From Adiantum capillus-veneris (Eukaryota > Streptophyta > Polypodiopsida > Polypodiales > Pteridaceae): 64,000 nucleotides of DNA. This document shows, one piece after another, positions 1 through 12,250 of the stretch. Each line of letters opens with the position of its first letter. Position 1 is the first letter of the stretch. The translations under genes were made by a program, and so were the position numbers. The notes beneath the pieces were generated by a model. The model worked only from the letters and a program-made list of their open reading frames with translations. It had not been told where the DNA came from and did no database searches. The DNA lies in the NCBI GenBank assembly GCA_014529385.2, contig CM043960.1:23326896-23390895 (forward strand). The letters run 5' to 3'.

Positions 1-1863
1 ACATCCTAGAAAACTTAGTGGAAGCTAGCTTGAAGGGCAATGAACACAACAAGATGTACATGAACACATGGCCAATGCTGACCTGGATAGCATCGGGGAT
101 GATTGATGATCTACCTGAAGTGAAGACACAAGTCAATCTACAGCATAAATCCAAGCATGTGGTAAGAATGGTGGGAAGCTCGTCCACCACTCCTATGAAA
201 AGAAAAACAAGGGGCCATAGCTCAAGAGCATGCACACCTGACAATGAGACCATAGAATCAGGATTTGAGATGGGTAGAGAAATCAAAGGAAAGAAAGATA
301 TCCCATTGGAATACTAAAAAACAAAAGAAGAAGAAGAAGAAGAAGTCAAGGTACCACTGATTTGGAAAAGAACACAACTAGCTGATCACATTCTAAAATC
401 TCAAGTACAGTGGTCTATGGAGGAAGCACAATCGCTTTGACAAGGAAGACTGGCAAAGGTAGCTAAAGAAAAAAGGAAGATGGAGGATGTTGAGAAAGAT
501 CCACCTCCTTCTGATAATGATGATGATGTAGAGCTCGACCAAAAGCTAGAAAAGATCAAAGAAGGAAGATGCCAAAATGTTCAAGAAAATGTTAGATTGG
601 TGGGGTCTTTCTGTCAAAGAATCCATGATGTCCTTAAAATAAAATCTGACTAGAGGGAGGAGGAAGACTTCAAATGACAAAAGACAACGGATTTGGAATC
701 TCCCATGGACTCTCCAAGAAGCCATCGGTCTATCCATGAGGAAAGCGCTAAGGATACAGCTATGACAATAGAAGATGAGGAGAAGGAGGGCTCAGATGGA
801 GCAGCATGTCTCTCCTAAACCACCATTCCCTCCCTGTAGATCAAAAGCAGAAGAAAAATAAAGATCGAGCAAAAAATAAAGAGCCTTAATCAGAAAAAAG
901 AGTTTGAAGAGGAAAAGAAGGAGTCTGAGATGGAAAAGAAAGATCAGGGCCGCATTGAAGGAGAACAAGGACAACCTGAAGAGAAAAGGAAAGAAGACCT
1001 TCCCAAAACAGATCAAGTGGATGATATCTCATAACAACGGGTGACACAAGCACGAAAAGTGGTACCACCTCTCACCCAAGAGGATGCGATTGTATCAAAA
1101 AGAATCCTTTAGGATTTTGATCTTAAGGAGCACCTCGAAATGATCGAGCTCCAATTCAAATGCCTTAGGGTGATCTCAAAACTACGAGTTCAAGATGCTG
1201 AGGATGTTAAGGTGGGAACATTAAAGGCCAACTAAGAGATAGAGAGACTAAAGCTGCAAGTTAGTAGCCTGTAGACGGACAAAGAGAAACTTCAAGCCGA
1301 TCTAAAGAGAGAGAAGGATGATGCTATCATCATCTACTCCAACTTAGAAAGACAAATAGAAGCTAACACTGAGATGCAAGTGCAACAACATGCGTTAAAA
1401 GAGGCTTTGGAGGGGGAAAAAATAAATACTCCAAGTTGTGCAAGTCATACAATGTGGTGAAGCACACCCTCTCCACCCTCCTGTCCATTCAAGAAGTTCC
1501 AGCACCAGCCTCAACCTCACAAGTACCTTCTGCAATTGTGGAAGAAATAAAGGCTTTGAAAGTAGAGCTCAAGCAAGAAAAGTTGCACCTACAACTACTC
1601 ATGATCGGAGGGCTCTCAAAAACTAAATCCCAGAGAGAAAGGAGATTAAAGAGCTCAAAGAATATTTGGACAAAGCAAAAGCTAACCTCACTAGCCAGGT
1701 GGAGCTGCAGACAAAGGAATTACAAGCCAAATCATTGAAAATTGGTGCTCTACAAGCAAAAGAAATTTTTCCCATCACTCATACACAACAGCTACTAGAG
1801 TTTGAAAGCCCCGACATACCCCCAGTGGACTTTCTAAGCACTTCATCCAAGGGAGAGATGTAG
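1..1863 (+). pseudogene. Decayed Lys/Glu-rich coiled-coil ORF, probably transposon-derived
   Basis: No intact gene is visible, but all three forward frames carry pieces of a highly charged Lys/Glu/Gln protein. One 99-residue open piece lies at 18-317. A longer frame through about 900-1420 reads like a coiled coil (runs such as EEKKESEMEKKDQ and EIERLKLQ) but is cut by several stops. Another coiled-coil piece lies at 1666-1863. Plants carry many transposon ORFs of this composition. The minus-strand remnant at 59965-63190 has a similar style, but I could not align the two by eye. I recognise no enzymatic domain. It could instead be an old host coiled-coil gene. Confidence 0.4.
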
Positions 1864-2174
1864 GACATTGAAGAAGAGAAAGAGCATACAGATGCCAAGG
1901 ATTTGTGGGGTATCCATTTCTTTTGATTGTATAAAAGAACATCTACCATTGGTGAATTCAACAACCATATTGGCAATCTTTTGGTTGAAAAGAGCGTCAC
2001 AGTGCAAGGTCAAGATGTTAGAGAGTAAGCCAATGGGTAGCTATAACACATCAAAACATTCCAAAGATAATTGTCAAAATAAATGAGGCTTACACAAAAT
2101 GTATGATTCTCATCTTTATCTTGTTATATTAATCAAGATATGCTAACCCTAGAATACCTCTATCTCTGCACATT
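1864..2174. other. Left flank of the copia element; no gene seen
   Basis: This AT-rich stretch holds only short open frames without recognisable domains. It ends at the copia LTR. A 17-base string at 2128-2144 recurs with one mismatch just right of the element at 7857-7873. Confidence 0.5.
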
Positions 2175-2402
2175 TGCTACCATGTATATGGTAGTGATGT
2201 GTGTGAACACACTTAGGACCTCCGGGGGCCCTATTTCCCTCACTAAGAGGTTTTTCCTCCCATATGCTCTGAATGTACACCCATCACTCTACGGCTATCT
2301 TACCTTGTATTCACACACTTAGTAGTATACTCTCTATTTTGTGCCTTGGCTTCCTCTCCATCTCCAAGTTGTATGTGCATTTTTGCAACCCTACCTCCAA
2401 CA
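2175..2402 (+). repeat. 5' LTR of the copia element
   Basis: It is 228 bp, begins TGCTACC and ends CCAACA. It pairs with 7627-7854 (same length). The primer-binding site follows at 2405-2416. Confidence 0.85.
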
Positions 2403-2545
2403 ATTGGTATCAAAGCATGTTGCATACTCTCGAGCATAGTTGTTAGAGCCCCCTATTCACTTTATCCAATTTGGGTGAGATTTTTTTAGCATGAATTTTT
2501 TTTGGGCTCATTTTGGCCTTCGTTTCCACTACTTCAAGTACTTCA

Positions 2546-3034
2546 TGTTGGGGTAAGCCTTAGCTTACACTCGTAGTGAGAATACTCCCTAAAAGCAAAG
2601 CATGCACCATTAAGTGCATAGTCACATTTTTTCTATTGAACCTCTAAAGCCTTGCACATGCTAGTCATTCCCTATACACATGATACACACTTGATAGCCA
2701 CATGCTACTTGTGGTAGCTCACATGACCCTTGCCATTTTCACTTGTGGTGCATATTCATCCAATCATTGATTGCACTCCTCCACACAATGAGCCTATAAA
2801 TGGCCAATATCCAAAGCTTGTACACTCTCTCAAATTCTTACCAATCAGGCAAGTTCAGTCCTATTGTAATGAGTACACTATCTTTGGCCTACTTATTCTT
2901 AATTGTTAAGAATCTATTATTATGATGAATGCCTTGTTGGTCTATCCACCACAGGAATTACATGTGGTATTAGAGCTAATGTGCAAGTAGCTTTTTCTAA
3001 TTGCACCATTTTAGACTCCTATGTTAGATTTAGT

Positions 3035-3106
<72 letters not shown>

Positions 3107-5757
3107 AACCGATTCATGTTTAGGACTAGATTAGTACAACTAATTCTAATCATCTCTATCATTGAATTTGGGCAAGTCTACATGGCCACTACCCTAGCCA
3201 ACGTTTAGAGATAATAAAATTGAGAAATTAAGTTTGGTGCATTTTTTTAAATTTTTTGAATTTGCTTGATTGTGCATGCATTATTATATGCTTTCTTAAG
3301 CCGCTTAATTTTTCTTAAAATCATTAATTGAATGTTGTTAATCTATGCCCATTTCAGCCCAAGCACCAAATGATATTATTTTGATTAAATCCTCGCATTT
3401 GGTGCTTGTTAATGCTTTCAATTTTCATTTATTGTCTTGCTTAAGTGTATGTGTATGTGTATGTGTATGTGTGAGTGCTTCCTTATAAAAGAGAGGGTGT
3501 GTGTGTGGCCTAAAAGCCAAAAGAACTCTTTAGTATTTTTTTTGAAAGGTTGCCAACATGCTCATTGGGGTGGAATCCTTTTTCTACACAAAAGAATTTT
3601 TTTCTTAATAATTTTGTCTATTGCTCACCCTAGCCCTACCATTTGCTACGCTCTCCAATCACTAGTCGCTAGCTAGCCTCGCGCTGCCCTGCCTCCCACT
3701 GTAGTTCATTTGGTGTTTTCCTTGACTCCTTGGTTCCTATCACACAGCTGCTTTCAAATTTTCCCACACGTGCCCTGTGAATTCGCGACGAATTGATGGA
3801 TGCTACATTGTAAATGTCATCAGCTAACCACTCCATTTGCTTGTCAGCCACCGTGCCATGCACATCAACTACCGTTTTGTTGAGCCTCTTCAACTAGCCT
3901 TGTACACCCTCCCATGTCCATGACTTGTTGAGCCCGAAGGAGCACCTCACTGCCATTATTTATTTTGTTATTGCATCCTAGCGTGTCACGCCTGCACATA
4001 GGGCATGGTCATGCGAGTTATCAGTTAGCAATAATTATGCCAACTATGCCCAAACAAAGCATTAAAGAATAAGTAAGCCTCTTGCATGGTCACACGAGGC
4101 TTAGTTATTCATTCATCCTCCCAACTATGCCTTGAACTTCAAAACTATGCCAAAATTAGCATAATTACAAAGGGTAGGCATAGTAACTCATTAAATGCTC
4201 CTTCTTGCATGTGATTATTTGTTCAAGAAAATGATAACTAAGCCTCGCATGAACATTTCCATAGTTGAAAGCAGACTCATAGTCGCCATCAACCAAAATT
4301 GTTGCCAACTCATCTAATTGTGTTGCCAAGTAGCTCGTGACCTGCTGCTTGTTGCATGAAAAGCATTCATTTTTTCTCATTTAGTTTTTGGAATTTAACT
4401 TTCTAAAATATTTTTTTGCACTACAACCCGCCATCGCATCTCCTTTAGTTAATCAAAGCCCTGTGAGCCCTTATTGCATCCTCATCTGCAAATCCTGCCT
4501 TACTCTGCAGTCCCTATTCGTTGTTCAACTGTCAGGCATGCCCTCTTTCCCGTTAAGGTAAATCAAACCTTCCCACCATCATAAAAGTTTATTGGATCCT
4601 CTTATTAGCGCCATTTTCCCATAGCATATGCTCCTTGGCCAAGATCTCCTAATTGTTCTCGCTTATTGGAGCTCCTTTGGCCACTATAGCCTTGAGCAAA
4701 GCAACGCTTCAAAGCGCATCAAGGAATTCAAGACGTCCGAGCTACAAGCAAGAAAAGGAGCATTTAAAGCACTTCATCAAGCATTGAAGCACCAAAGCGG
4801 TTTTTTGAAGTGCGTGAAGCACTTAACTCAAAAGATTTTGGAGTTTTTTGAACAACTATTTCAGAGATTGAAAATCTTCTCGATAGCTCCAATAGATTTG
4901 GATAAATTGTAATGTATGCACATATTTGAGTGATTGAAGCTCCCACATTACACACTTCAGCACTTGTATGCAATTGTACACAGGAGTTAGACATTGTTTG
5001 TCCTAGAGACATGGTAAGACCCTCCTACATTTTTTTTGTGCTTCCATGATGAATATGCACCCAACATGGATCAAACCATGTGCACCACACATGTGCACCA
5101 TCATCAAAATCCTTTAGATTCTAAAACCGAGGAAATTAACGCATTGGAGATGAGGCCCTCACAAAGTTCCCAAAAGAAAATGATGATATGCAATGTAAGT
5201 GCTTAGACACTACCCCAAACCATATAGTTTGGAGGTAAGATATACCTATACTATTTCTTGCATCATATTCCATCTTATGAGCCCCATGTAGTTACCTGAT
5301 GTAACCCATGTTAGACTCCCTGATCATAGCTCTATTGGGTAAGCTTCAACTTATGGGGATGTCTGTTGGGGTAAGCTTTATCTTACACTCGTAGTGTTAA
5401 CACTCCCTATAAGCCAAGCATGCACCATTTAAGTGCATAGTCACATTTTTCCTATGGAACTTATAAAGCCTCACAGATGCTACACACTTGATAGCCACAT
5501 GCTACTTGTGGTAGCTCACATGACCCTTGTCATTTCCACTTGTGGGGCATATCCATCCAATCATTGATTGCACTTTTCCACATTGAGCCTATAAATGGCC
5601 AATATCTAAAGGTTGTATACTGTCTCAAATTCTAATTAACCGAGCAAGTTCATTTCTATTGTATTGAGTACACTATCTCTAGCCTACTTATTCTTAATTT
5701 TCATGAATCTATTATCATGATGAATGCCTCGTTGGTCTATCCACCATAGGTATTACA
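2546..5757 (+). mobile_element. Non-autonomous LTR element nested inside the copia internal region
   Basis: Direct repeats at 2546-2962 (417 bp) and 5364-5757 (394 bp) both begin TGTTGGGGTAAGC and end ATTACA. A primer-binding site TGGTATTAGAGC lies at 2965-2976 and a purine-rich ATGGGGATG run precedes the right LTR. Flanking 5-mers CTTCA (2541-2545) and CTGCA (5758-5762) look like a target duplication with one substitution. The ~2.4-kb interior holds a (CT)n tract and only short ORFs (for example 3437-3676, and 3669-3893 on the other strand). None resembles gag or pol, so the element must have depended on enzymes supplied in trans. It is younger than the copia element it interrupts. Confidence 0.8.
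3035..3105. repeat. (CT)n microsatellite, about 35 units
   Basis: A perfect dinucleotide run just inside the left end of the nested element. The open frame through it is only the read-through of the repeat. Confidence 0.95.
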
Positions 5758-6317
5758 CTGCACGTGCAATTTCATCATTTTGTGAAGAATTTCTTCAATT
5801 GCAAATTTTTTGCATAACAGGTCTTTGAGAGTCTAATGTGGTTTTTGCTATATAGTACAAACAATTTTCCTTCAGTTTCTACTCGGTTTGGGTATTTTCT
5901 ACATCAAGTCCAGTCTTTCACTATGATTGAGAGCAATGATGTTTTCAAGGTATTGTCTGCTGAATGACAAACTAGATGGAGATAGATGCAAAATGTACTT
6001 GTTTCCAAAGAATGTATGGAACATTGTTAAATGTTTTGATATACACTCAAGTTCTTGGATTTGGGTTTTGCGGAGGATGTTGTAGGTTCTAACAATTCCG
6101 CTCCTATTGCTCATGTTGCTTTACCTACATCTAAACATGCTCGTTGGGATAGTAGACATGTGTATTGATTGCACTATTTTCCAAGTGCACCATTACTCCT
6201 CACATTCGTTCAACAAAAATAGTAAAATATGTTTGGGACATTGTAGTTGAATTGTATGCAAGTTGCAATGAGGCAAAAATAGCATACATGTGCAAATAGC
6301 TAGAATAAAAACCATGC

Positions 6318-6602
6318 ATGAGGAAGATGAAATGGACATTTTTCTTGCTAAAACCAAAAGATATCAATGAGCAACTTATTGTTGTATGTGAAGTCATTGT
6401 CAACCACTTACTTGTGCAGACCGTCCTAGATACAGTACCAAATTTGTATCAAGATTTTGCTTCAACTTTGAGGTTTGTTGCACAAGGCAACAATAATGTT
6501 GTTAAGTTTGATAGGTTAGTTACTTTGTTGTTACAAGAGGTTGTGTTAAGGAAAAACAGGGCTAAGCAAAGTGTTGTTGATTGCACTCTTGTCACTGCAT
6601 AG
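6318..6602 (+). pseudogene. gag: Copia gag fragment (UBN2-like)
   Basis: Ninety-four residues with the pattern of a copia gag: a helical segment ending in LDTVPNLYQDFAS, where copia proteins have L.sLP.sY..F, followed by a second helix and LVTLLLQEVVLRK. Gag packages the element RNA in cytoplasmic particles. The left part of the protein and its start are missing because the nested element and decay removed them. The order gag, zinc knuckle, protease continues downstream. Confidence 0.65.
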
Positions 6603-6689
6603 AGAAGAGTTAACAATAATGATGCTGCTAATACCAATATTCCTTTTCAGGTAGCAAATCATCCATGATAAATGCCTCCCGTAATATGC

Positions 6690-7061
6690 ATCTGGTAAAT
6701 CTGTTGAGAAAGGAAAGAAAAATTTGCATTGAAACTATTGGAGAGCTATTGTCATTTGATAGAGCAATGTCCTAAGCTAAATACTAAAGAGGCATGTAAG
6801 AAAGAGAGTGACTTTTCTTCAAATGTAGCCATAATAGAATTTGCAAATGTTAATTTTGATGCAAGATGGGCTTTTGATACGCAGTGTCAGTATGACCCTT
6901 TTGTCCATGATACATGCGTGATTGAGCTGCAGATTCACATATATGGTATTTTGGCGGTGATGCTGCAAAGCACATTACATATCATCATGACTTGTTCGCT
7001 TCTCTTGATGTTGTCCCTAATGGGAATATTATCATTTGTGCTAACAATGCCTCATAACTAG
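6690..7061 (+). pseudogene. Copia gag zinc knuckle and protease remnant
   Basis: Between 6730 and 6780 the residues CHLIEQCPK match the second half of a CCHC zinc knuckle. The first cysteines are reached only by changing frame, so the knuckle is broken. Farther on, WAFDTQCQYD stands where copia proteases have W..D(T/S)(A/G).. around the catalytic aspartate. The Asp-Thr is kept but the third residue is Gln. The frame then runs into unrelated sequence and stops at 7059-7061. It is non-functional. Confidence 0.6.
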
Positions 7062-7291
7062 TTCAAGAAGTCAAAAAGATTGTACTCACTACAATTAATG
7101 GCAGTTAATTCACAATTTTTGATGTACTTTTTGTGTCTGGGATAAAGAAGAATATGTTCTTTGTCTCTATGTTAACAAGACTTGGTCTTGTTGTAAAGTT
7201 TGTGGATGACATATGCATCGTTCATGATTTTAATTCAAATGATACTATTGTGAGGATGTGTGTCTCAAATGCCTTATGGCTGATTTAGGAG

Positions 7292-7549
7292 TTGGAAGAG
7301 TTTGGCACTTTCATCTACACTAAGAGTCACAGTGCATTGGTAGTTGCGAGAAACCAGATCTTTCATGCTCGCACAAAGCACAATGAGGTACATTATCACT
7401 ATGTTAGGGAGAGACTCTTAGCTGGAGAGATAAGCTTGGCTTATGTACCGACACTGAACAACCTTGTAAATATGTTCACAAAGGCATTGCATCCTCAAAA
7501 GTCTGAATCTTTTCACAAAGCTTTGGGTTTACTTCCCTTTGTGGATTGA
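7292..7549 (+). pseudogene. pol: Copia RNase H C-terminus
   Basis: Eighty-five residues that read clearly as the C-terminal end of a copia pol RNase H: IYTKSHSALVVARN, then HARTKHNEVHYHYVRERLL, then AGEISLAYVPT and MFTKALHPQK, ending ALGLLPFVD. The D of the usual YTDSQSA motif is replaced (YTKSHSA). In an intact element RNase H removes the RNA template during reverse transcription. It stops 78 bp before the 3' LTR, as is normal for copia. Integrase and reverse transcriptase, which should precede it, are missing. Confidence 0.85.
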
Positions 7550-7626
7550 TCATGTCCATAGGGCATGGCACTTTCCTACACTGTATATGCCAACTCTCAT
7601 TCACCACATCACTCCCAAAGGGGATT

Positions 7627-7854
7627 TGTTACCATGTATATAGTAGTGATGTGTGTGTACACACTTGGGATCATTGGGGCATTTTTTCCCCTCATTAAGT
7701 GGTTTTTTTTTCCCCTTCTTTGTATATACGCCCATCACTCTAGGGCTGTCTTATCTTGTATTCATACACTTAGTAATATACTCTCTATTGTGTGCCTTGA
7801 GCTTCTTCTTCATCTCCAAGCTGTGTGTGCATTTCTGCAACCGTAACTCCAACA
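7627..7854 (+). repeat. 3' LTR of the copia element
   Basis: It is 228 bp, TGTTACC to CCAACA, preceded by the purine tract CCAAAGGGGA at about 7616-7624. Confidence 0.85.
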
Positions 7855-8421
7855 AAATTGATCAAGATATGCTTCTTTTCTTCTTGAATTTATAATTACC
7901 AAGGTTGACATATGAGTACCCAAGTGCATGAACCTTCTTGAATAAATGTGTATTGTAACTTTCTTTTTTAGAGTATGAGGACTCAAAAAGTGGTGTACCT
8001 CATTAAGGCATGTTCTTAATCTTGTTGCGTCTACTACCCAAGTTTGCATTACATGACGTCTTTTGTATAGCCAAGCAAATGGACATCCTTAGAGGTGTGT
8101 GCAACTTGACTCTTTGGGGTATGAGGAGACAATGTATCAATGTACAAAAAGGATAGTGGTAGGTTTTAGAACAAATCACATATATGAGTAACATACTGGA
8201 CACGAAAAACATTTTTTTTTACCAGCATGCAGATTATCTGGCCATTACCATGGATGGATTCCTTATCCCAAGGTCTTTGACCAAATTTTTGCATCTGGAA
8301 ATTGGTGATTGGTGACTTTCAACAATGAAGGTATTACTAGAAAAGGAGGAAGAGCACATTCCTCTATGATTATTTATCATTGGAGTGCCAGCTCTGCTTG
8401 TCATATGTCATACTTACGTAT
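7855..8421. other. No gene seen
   Basis: AT-rich sequence with only short ORFs without family resemblance. Confidence 0.5.
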
Positions 8422-8781
8422 GGTGGCCAAGTCTTGAAAAAAGAAATTCACTCATGCTAATATTTGTTACCATTGGCCTATTAGGTCTCCCCAATCTCAA
8501 AAAAATAAAAAGTCTCTCAAAACATATTAAGTGCATAAGTGAAGGGTGAGTTTAGGAAATGAAAAGCCAGATAAAGGTGAAAAGTCAAAAGACATGTAAA
8601 GGTGGCCAAGTCTTGAAAAAAGAAATTCTCTCATGCTAATATTTGTTACCATTGGCCTATTAGGTCTCCCCAATCTCAAAAAAATAAAAAGTCTCTCAAA
8701 ACATATTAAGTGCGTAAGTGAAGGGTGAATTTAGAAAATGAAAAGCCAGATAAAAGTGAAAAGACATGTAAAGGTGGAAAA
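8422..8781. repeat. 180-bp tandem duplication
   Basis: A unit starting GGTGGCCAAGTCTTG at 8422 is repeated at 8602 with few changes and a short deletion; a third partial start lies at about 8775. Part of the unit, with the sequence just right of it to about 8870, reappears inverted at 16860-17050. Confidence 0.9.
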
Positions 8782-9282
8782 TCAAAAGACCTTTTGTGTC
8801 CATATAAAAAGGTGATTGACTTCACATTGGTATATTTGTGTTTCTCTTCTCCTTTATTTTTTCTTTAGCATTTTTTAATCTTCTCTCTCTCTCTCTCTCA
8901 GTTGTATCCACCCTTCTCATATATAACTGATATTGTTGCAAATCTATGTGCTTCAGCATTGCCTGTTGTTGTGTGATATAGACTTGCGCTTTGTTTTTGT
9001 TGTTGTTGAAGGAATCTTTGAAGTAGGAATAGCTTTTAAATTTTTTGAATCCATTAGGTATACCTTTTAATAAGGGAGTCCAATAGTACAATATCGTTAC
9101 CTTGCCTAAAGCATGCATTATTTGACTTTATTTGACCTGCTAATATTCTTGTGACCTTGTGAATATTTGATTGATCTTATATGGCCCATTGTCTTTGATG
9201 AAGTTCATGTTTCCATTAGTGAAATTAATTCACTAATGTTTCACTCAATGATTTCTCGTTAGAACAATTTATTTATATTTTG

Positions 9283-10109
9283 GCACTGCTCACAATAGTG
9301 AGTGTAATATATTATATCAAAAATAATTACAAGAGGATCCATGCTCAACATGAGCCATGGCGTCCAGCAGTTAAGCAACCAACAAACAATAAGATGACTG
9401 ACCAACAAGGCACAAGCAACAAACCCAGTCGAACAGGGGCGGCTATCCCCGACCATAACCAACAACTATAGTCGAACCAGACAAGATTCAGAACACAACA
9501 TATTCAATGAGATGACATTAATAAAATGCCTCGACGAGCTGCCACAGGCGACCAACCCGTTGTCACTAGGCCAAGTCCCCCCACGCCAGGCTTGAACCGC
9601 AAGAGAGTAGCAAGCCGCAAGAAGGACAGATCCAAGGGCTCCATCACCTGTCGGCAAAGGGACCTCCACCAAAAAGAAACGCAAAGCAAGCATGATGTCG
9701 ACCATCAAGGACCACCACACAGCCAGGCTTTTAGGGGGAGCCTCACACCCTCAAGAGTAGAGGCCGAGCTACCAAAGGGTGCCACCGAGCGACATGCACT
9801 GCCACCGCTAAATCGCTCGTCCTCTATCAACCGAACCAAAGCACCACAGATCACGAACGTCACTAGCCGCCTTTTCAGTAGAGAATTGCCCTGGAGGAGC
9901 GGCCTCCACCAGCTCCAGAAAGAAGGGGAGGCCAAGGAAGGCGCAGAACAATCCAGGCCAAAACTGTAGTGCCCTCTACCCGAGGAAAACCCAGCGCAAA
10001 GACCACCGGGAACGTCCACACCTCCCGCCCCTCGCTGGCCATAGAAGCGAGCCAAGCGAGCTCCCTCAACCGTAACTTGAATGAAGCTATGTCTTATACT
10101 TGAACTCAA
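9283..10109 (-). mobile_element. GC-rich 3' end of a second LINE copy (tentative)
   Basis: This segment is much richer in G+C than its surroundings and open in several frames without a recognisable domain. On the minus strand it ends with a CTCACTATTGTGAG palindrome at about 9291-9304. The full LINE at 10595-16260 ends with the related CTCACAATTGTGAG palindrome just before its poly(A) tail. The shared end and same strand suggest the 3' untranslated part of a related LINE. No coding part remains. The call rests on that short match plus composition. Confidence 0.4.
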
Positions 10110-10594
10110 AGTGATAAAGCTCCATGAATGTACTCAACAACCATTCAAAGCATAAAATCTTTGTGAGACTTAAGCATGAGAACATTTTATTGCATCGATA
10201 CTATGTTGTAATCCAAAAAATGGTCAATCCTACTAACGCATGTCATGTATAGGTTTCCATCAAAATTGGATGGATCGTTCCTCAATTTTTATTCAAGAGT
10301 CTAGATGCATTGTATGACTCACTTACTTTTGGTAATAAGGGAGTGGTCATGCAATGCGTAGTTATCGGTTATTTCTTATGCTTCATGTATGGTCACATGT
10401 GCACCAGTTAGTTGTATTATATGCAACTATGCAAGTCTTTTTCCAACCACATTCTAAGAGCCGAGTCCCGTTGAAACTAATAAATTTAGTGATGTAGCTG
10501 TACAAAGTAACCCCACACAACTCGGAACAAAAAGAGTTTAAAATTAACTTTTTATATATGAGCTAAGAGGTATACATGATGTGAAAGTGTAGCT
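10110..10594. other. No gene seen
   Basis: AT-rich spacer between two LINE-like segments. It shows no open frame of interest. Confidence 0.5.
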
Positions 10595-10747
10595 CTTTTT
10601 TTTTTTTGGGTTCAAAACTCACAATTGTGAGTGGATAGTATTAAGAACATCATAAATATACCCCAACCTCGAGCTCAGACCGAGCCTTGAGGGTCAAAGG
10701 ATTACAAGTTTTCTGCTCGACAAAGAAACCACAACTACTCGTAGGGT

Positions 10748-12238
10748 TTACTTATTACAAGATGTCATCATGACATGTATTGTTCTAGACCAGTCCTCTG
10801 AGCCTTGTTTGCCTCCGATCATATGGATCGTCACTCTAGTCTCTTGTATGATTTCACAAAAGCTTGCCAAAGCCAGATCCCCCTCAAACACGCGGCGGTT
10901 CCTTGCTTGCCAAATATGGTGAAAGAAGTAGTACCTGATTATTTGAGTGCAGGCAAGAAGAGCACGACTTCCTAACCTGTTACTACCAAAGAACTGATCA
11001 GTCTTGAAGAACTTAATTTGCCATGTCCTTTGAATCCACTTGCATATTTTCCCAGCCATGCCACTAATTGCTTGGCATCCCATGAAAAGGTGGGCTAGGC
11101 CTTCACTAGCTATTCTGCACGCCGAGCAGCGATCGAACCCGATTCCTCTTTCATGTATCTTTACGCGCGTCGGCAGAGCACCCCACATCACTTTCCACAT
11201 AAATATCTTCATATACTAAGGCCACGTTGGCTTCCAGATGTTCTCCATGACTCCCTCCCACCGTTTTTCCGTCTAGTGCCTCTTCCATAATTTGTTGAGG
11301 GGGCTATACCAATTAGCCTCGTGCATTAATACATGGTAAATGCCTTTAGAATGTGGTTTCCAAAAGAGGCTACTCCCGCGCCATCTCCAAGCGTCCCATT
11401 CAAAGTTGGATTCACATATTGGCATCACCACCTTATCAAGCTCTTTCATCACCCTGTAGACTAGCAAGCTCTCAAAGCCATTCATTTGAAATTGGATGGC
11501 TAAAGAGTCAGCAATTTTTCAACACTTCTTGTTGCCATCCCAGAATTTCTCTAGTCGAACAAGCCCCTTATTATTCACATTCCTGGCCATTTCTATCCAG
11601 TAGGGGCTTTGCAGCGGCCCCAATATTTTAGAGGCCAAGGGGACCATTGTAAAATGGAGTTCTTAAAGTATCTGGTTACTTCCCCCCATTCCAAAACCTC
11701 AGCTACTCTTTTGCACTTCCTCATCAGTTCACCTAAGAGTCCACCAGAGCTAAGATAAGACCACTTTGGGGCGAGAAGTTTGTCGTGCACCACAACCCCC
11801 TTCCACTTTCCTCCTTTTGATCCCAGTTTTACTGCATCAAGCATTTCCTTGGTCATGATAGCCCAAGCTTGGTCCTGTTTAGCCAATGAGACCATAAATT
11901 TTGGCACCAAGGGCCTCAGCATAGGATATAGGGTTAAGAATGCTAAGCCCTCCTTGATCTACCGGGCGAGCAACTACCTCCCATCTAGCCCACTGCCATG
12001 GCCGGGAGGTTTTTGTGTTGTTCTTCCAAAGAAACCTTTTCACTGGTTTTAAGAATTCTTTCCAGTTACACTTAACCATCTTGAGCACGGGGCTGAGGAA
12101 AGCAATATGCAGGATCATAAAAGCTTTAATCACTCTAATCCGGCTTTGGAAGGGGAGGAGAACAAAGTCCCATCTTCTCATTTTTGAGCTTATTTTTTCA
12201 AGGACCCATTGAAATCTTTGCCTGTGGGTTACGTCCAC
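10748..12238 (-). pseudogene. LINE ORF2 C-terminal part with zf-RVT-like domain
   Basis: Four successive open pieces (11879-12238, 11593-11922, 11273-11485, 10748-11212), in shifting frames, form the region after the polymerase. The first holds the thumb-like segment (RIRVIKAFMILHIAF, then FLWKNN and RWEVVARPVDQGGLSILN). The last opens with KIFMWKVMWGALPTR and has a Cys pattern (CSACRIASEGLAHLFMGC) typical of the zf-RVT domain at the end of plant LINE ORF2. Its role is unclear, but it marks the end of ORF2. It stops at 10748-10750, about 140 bp before the poly(A) tract. Confidence 0.85.
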
Positions 12239-12250
12239 CCCTATGGGGGT

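Larger units (their letters stand above)
2175..7854 (+). mobile_element. Ty1/copia LTR retrotransposon, decayed, with a nested insertion
   Basis: Two 228-bp direct repeats (2175-2402 and 7627-7854) both start TG(C/T)TACCATGTATAT and end CTCCAACA. The left one is followed after 2 nt by a primer-binding site, TGGTATCAAAGC at 2405-2416, close to the initiator-Met tRNA complement used by most plant LTR elements. The right one is preceded by a purine tract (CAAAGGGGA). Flanking 5-mers are ACATT and AAATT, a target duplication with one mismatch. Inside are copia gag, protease and RNase H remnants in the expected order. Integrase and most of reverse transcriptase are absent, so the element is internally deleted as well as interrupted by the insertion at 2546-5757. 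Confidence 0.85.

Noticed and set aside
9526-9969. 147-residue plus-strand Arg/Pro-rich ORF
   Set aside because: Probably a chance frame in GC-rich LINE 3' sequence; no motif, and the other strand is equally open.
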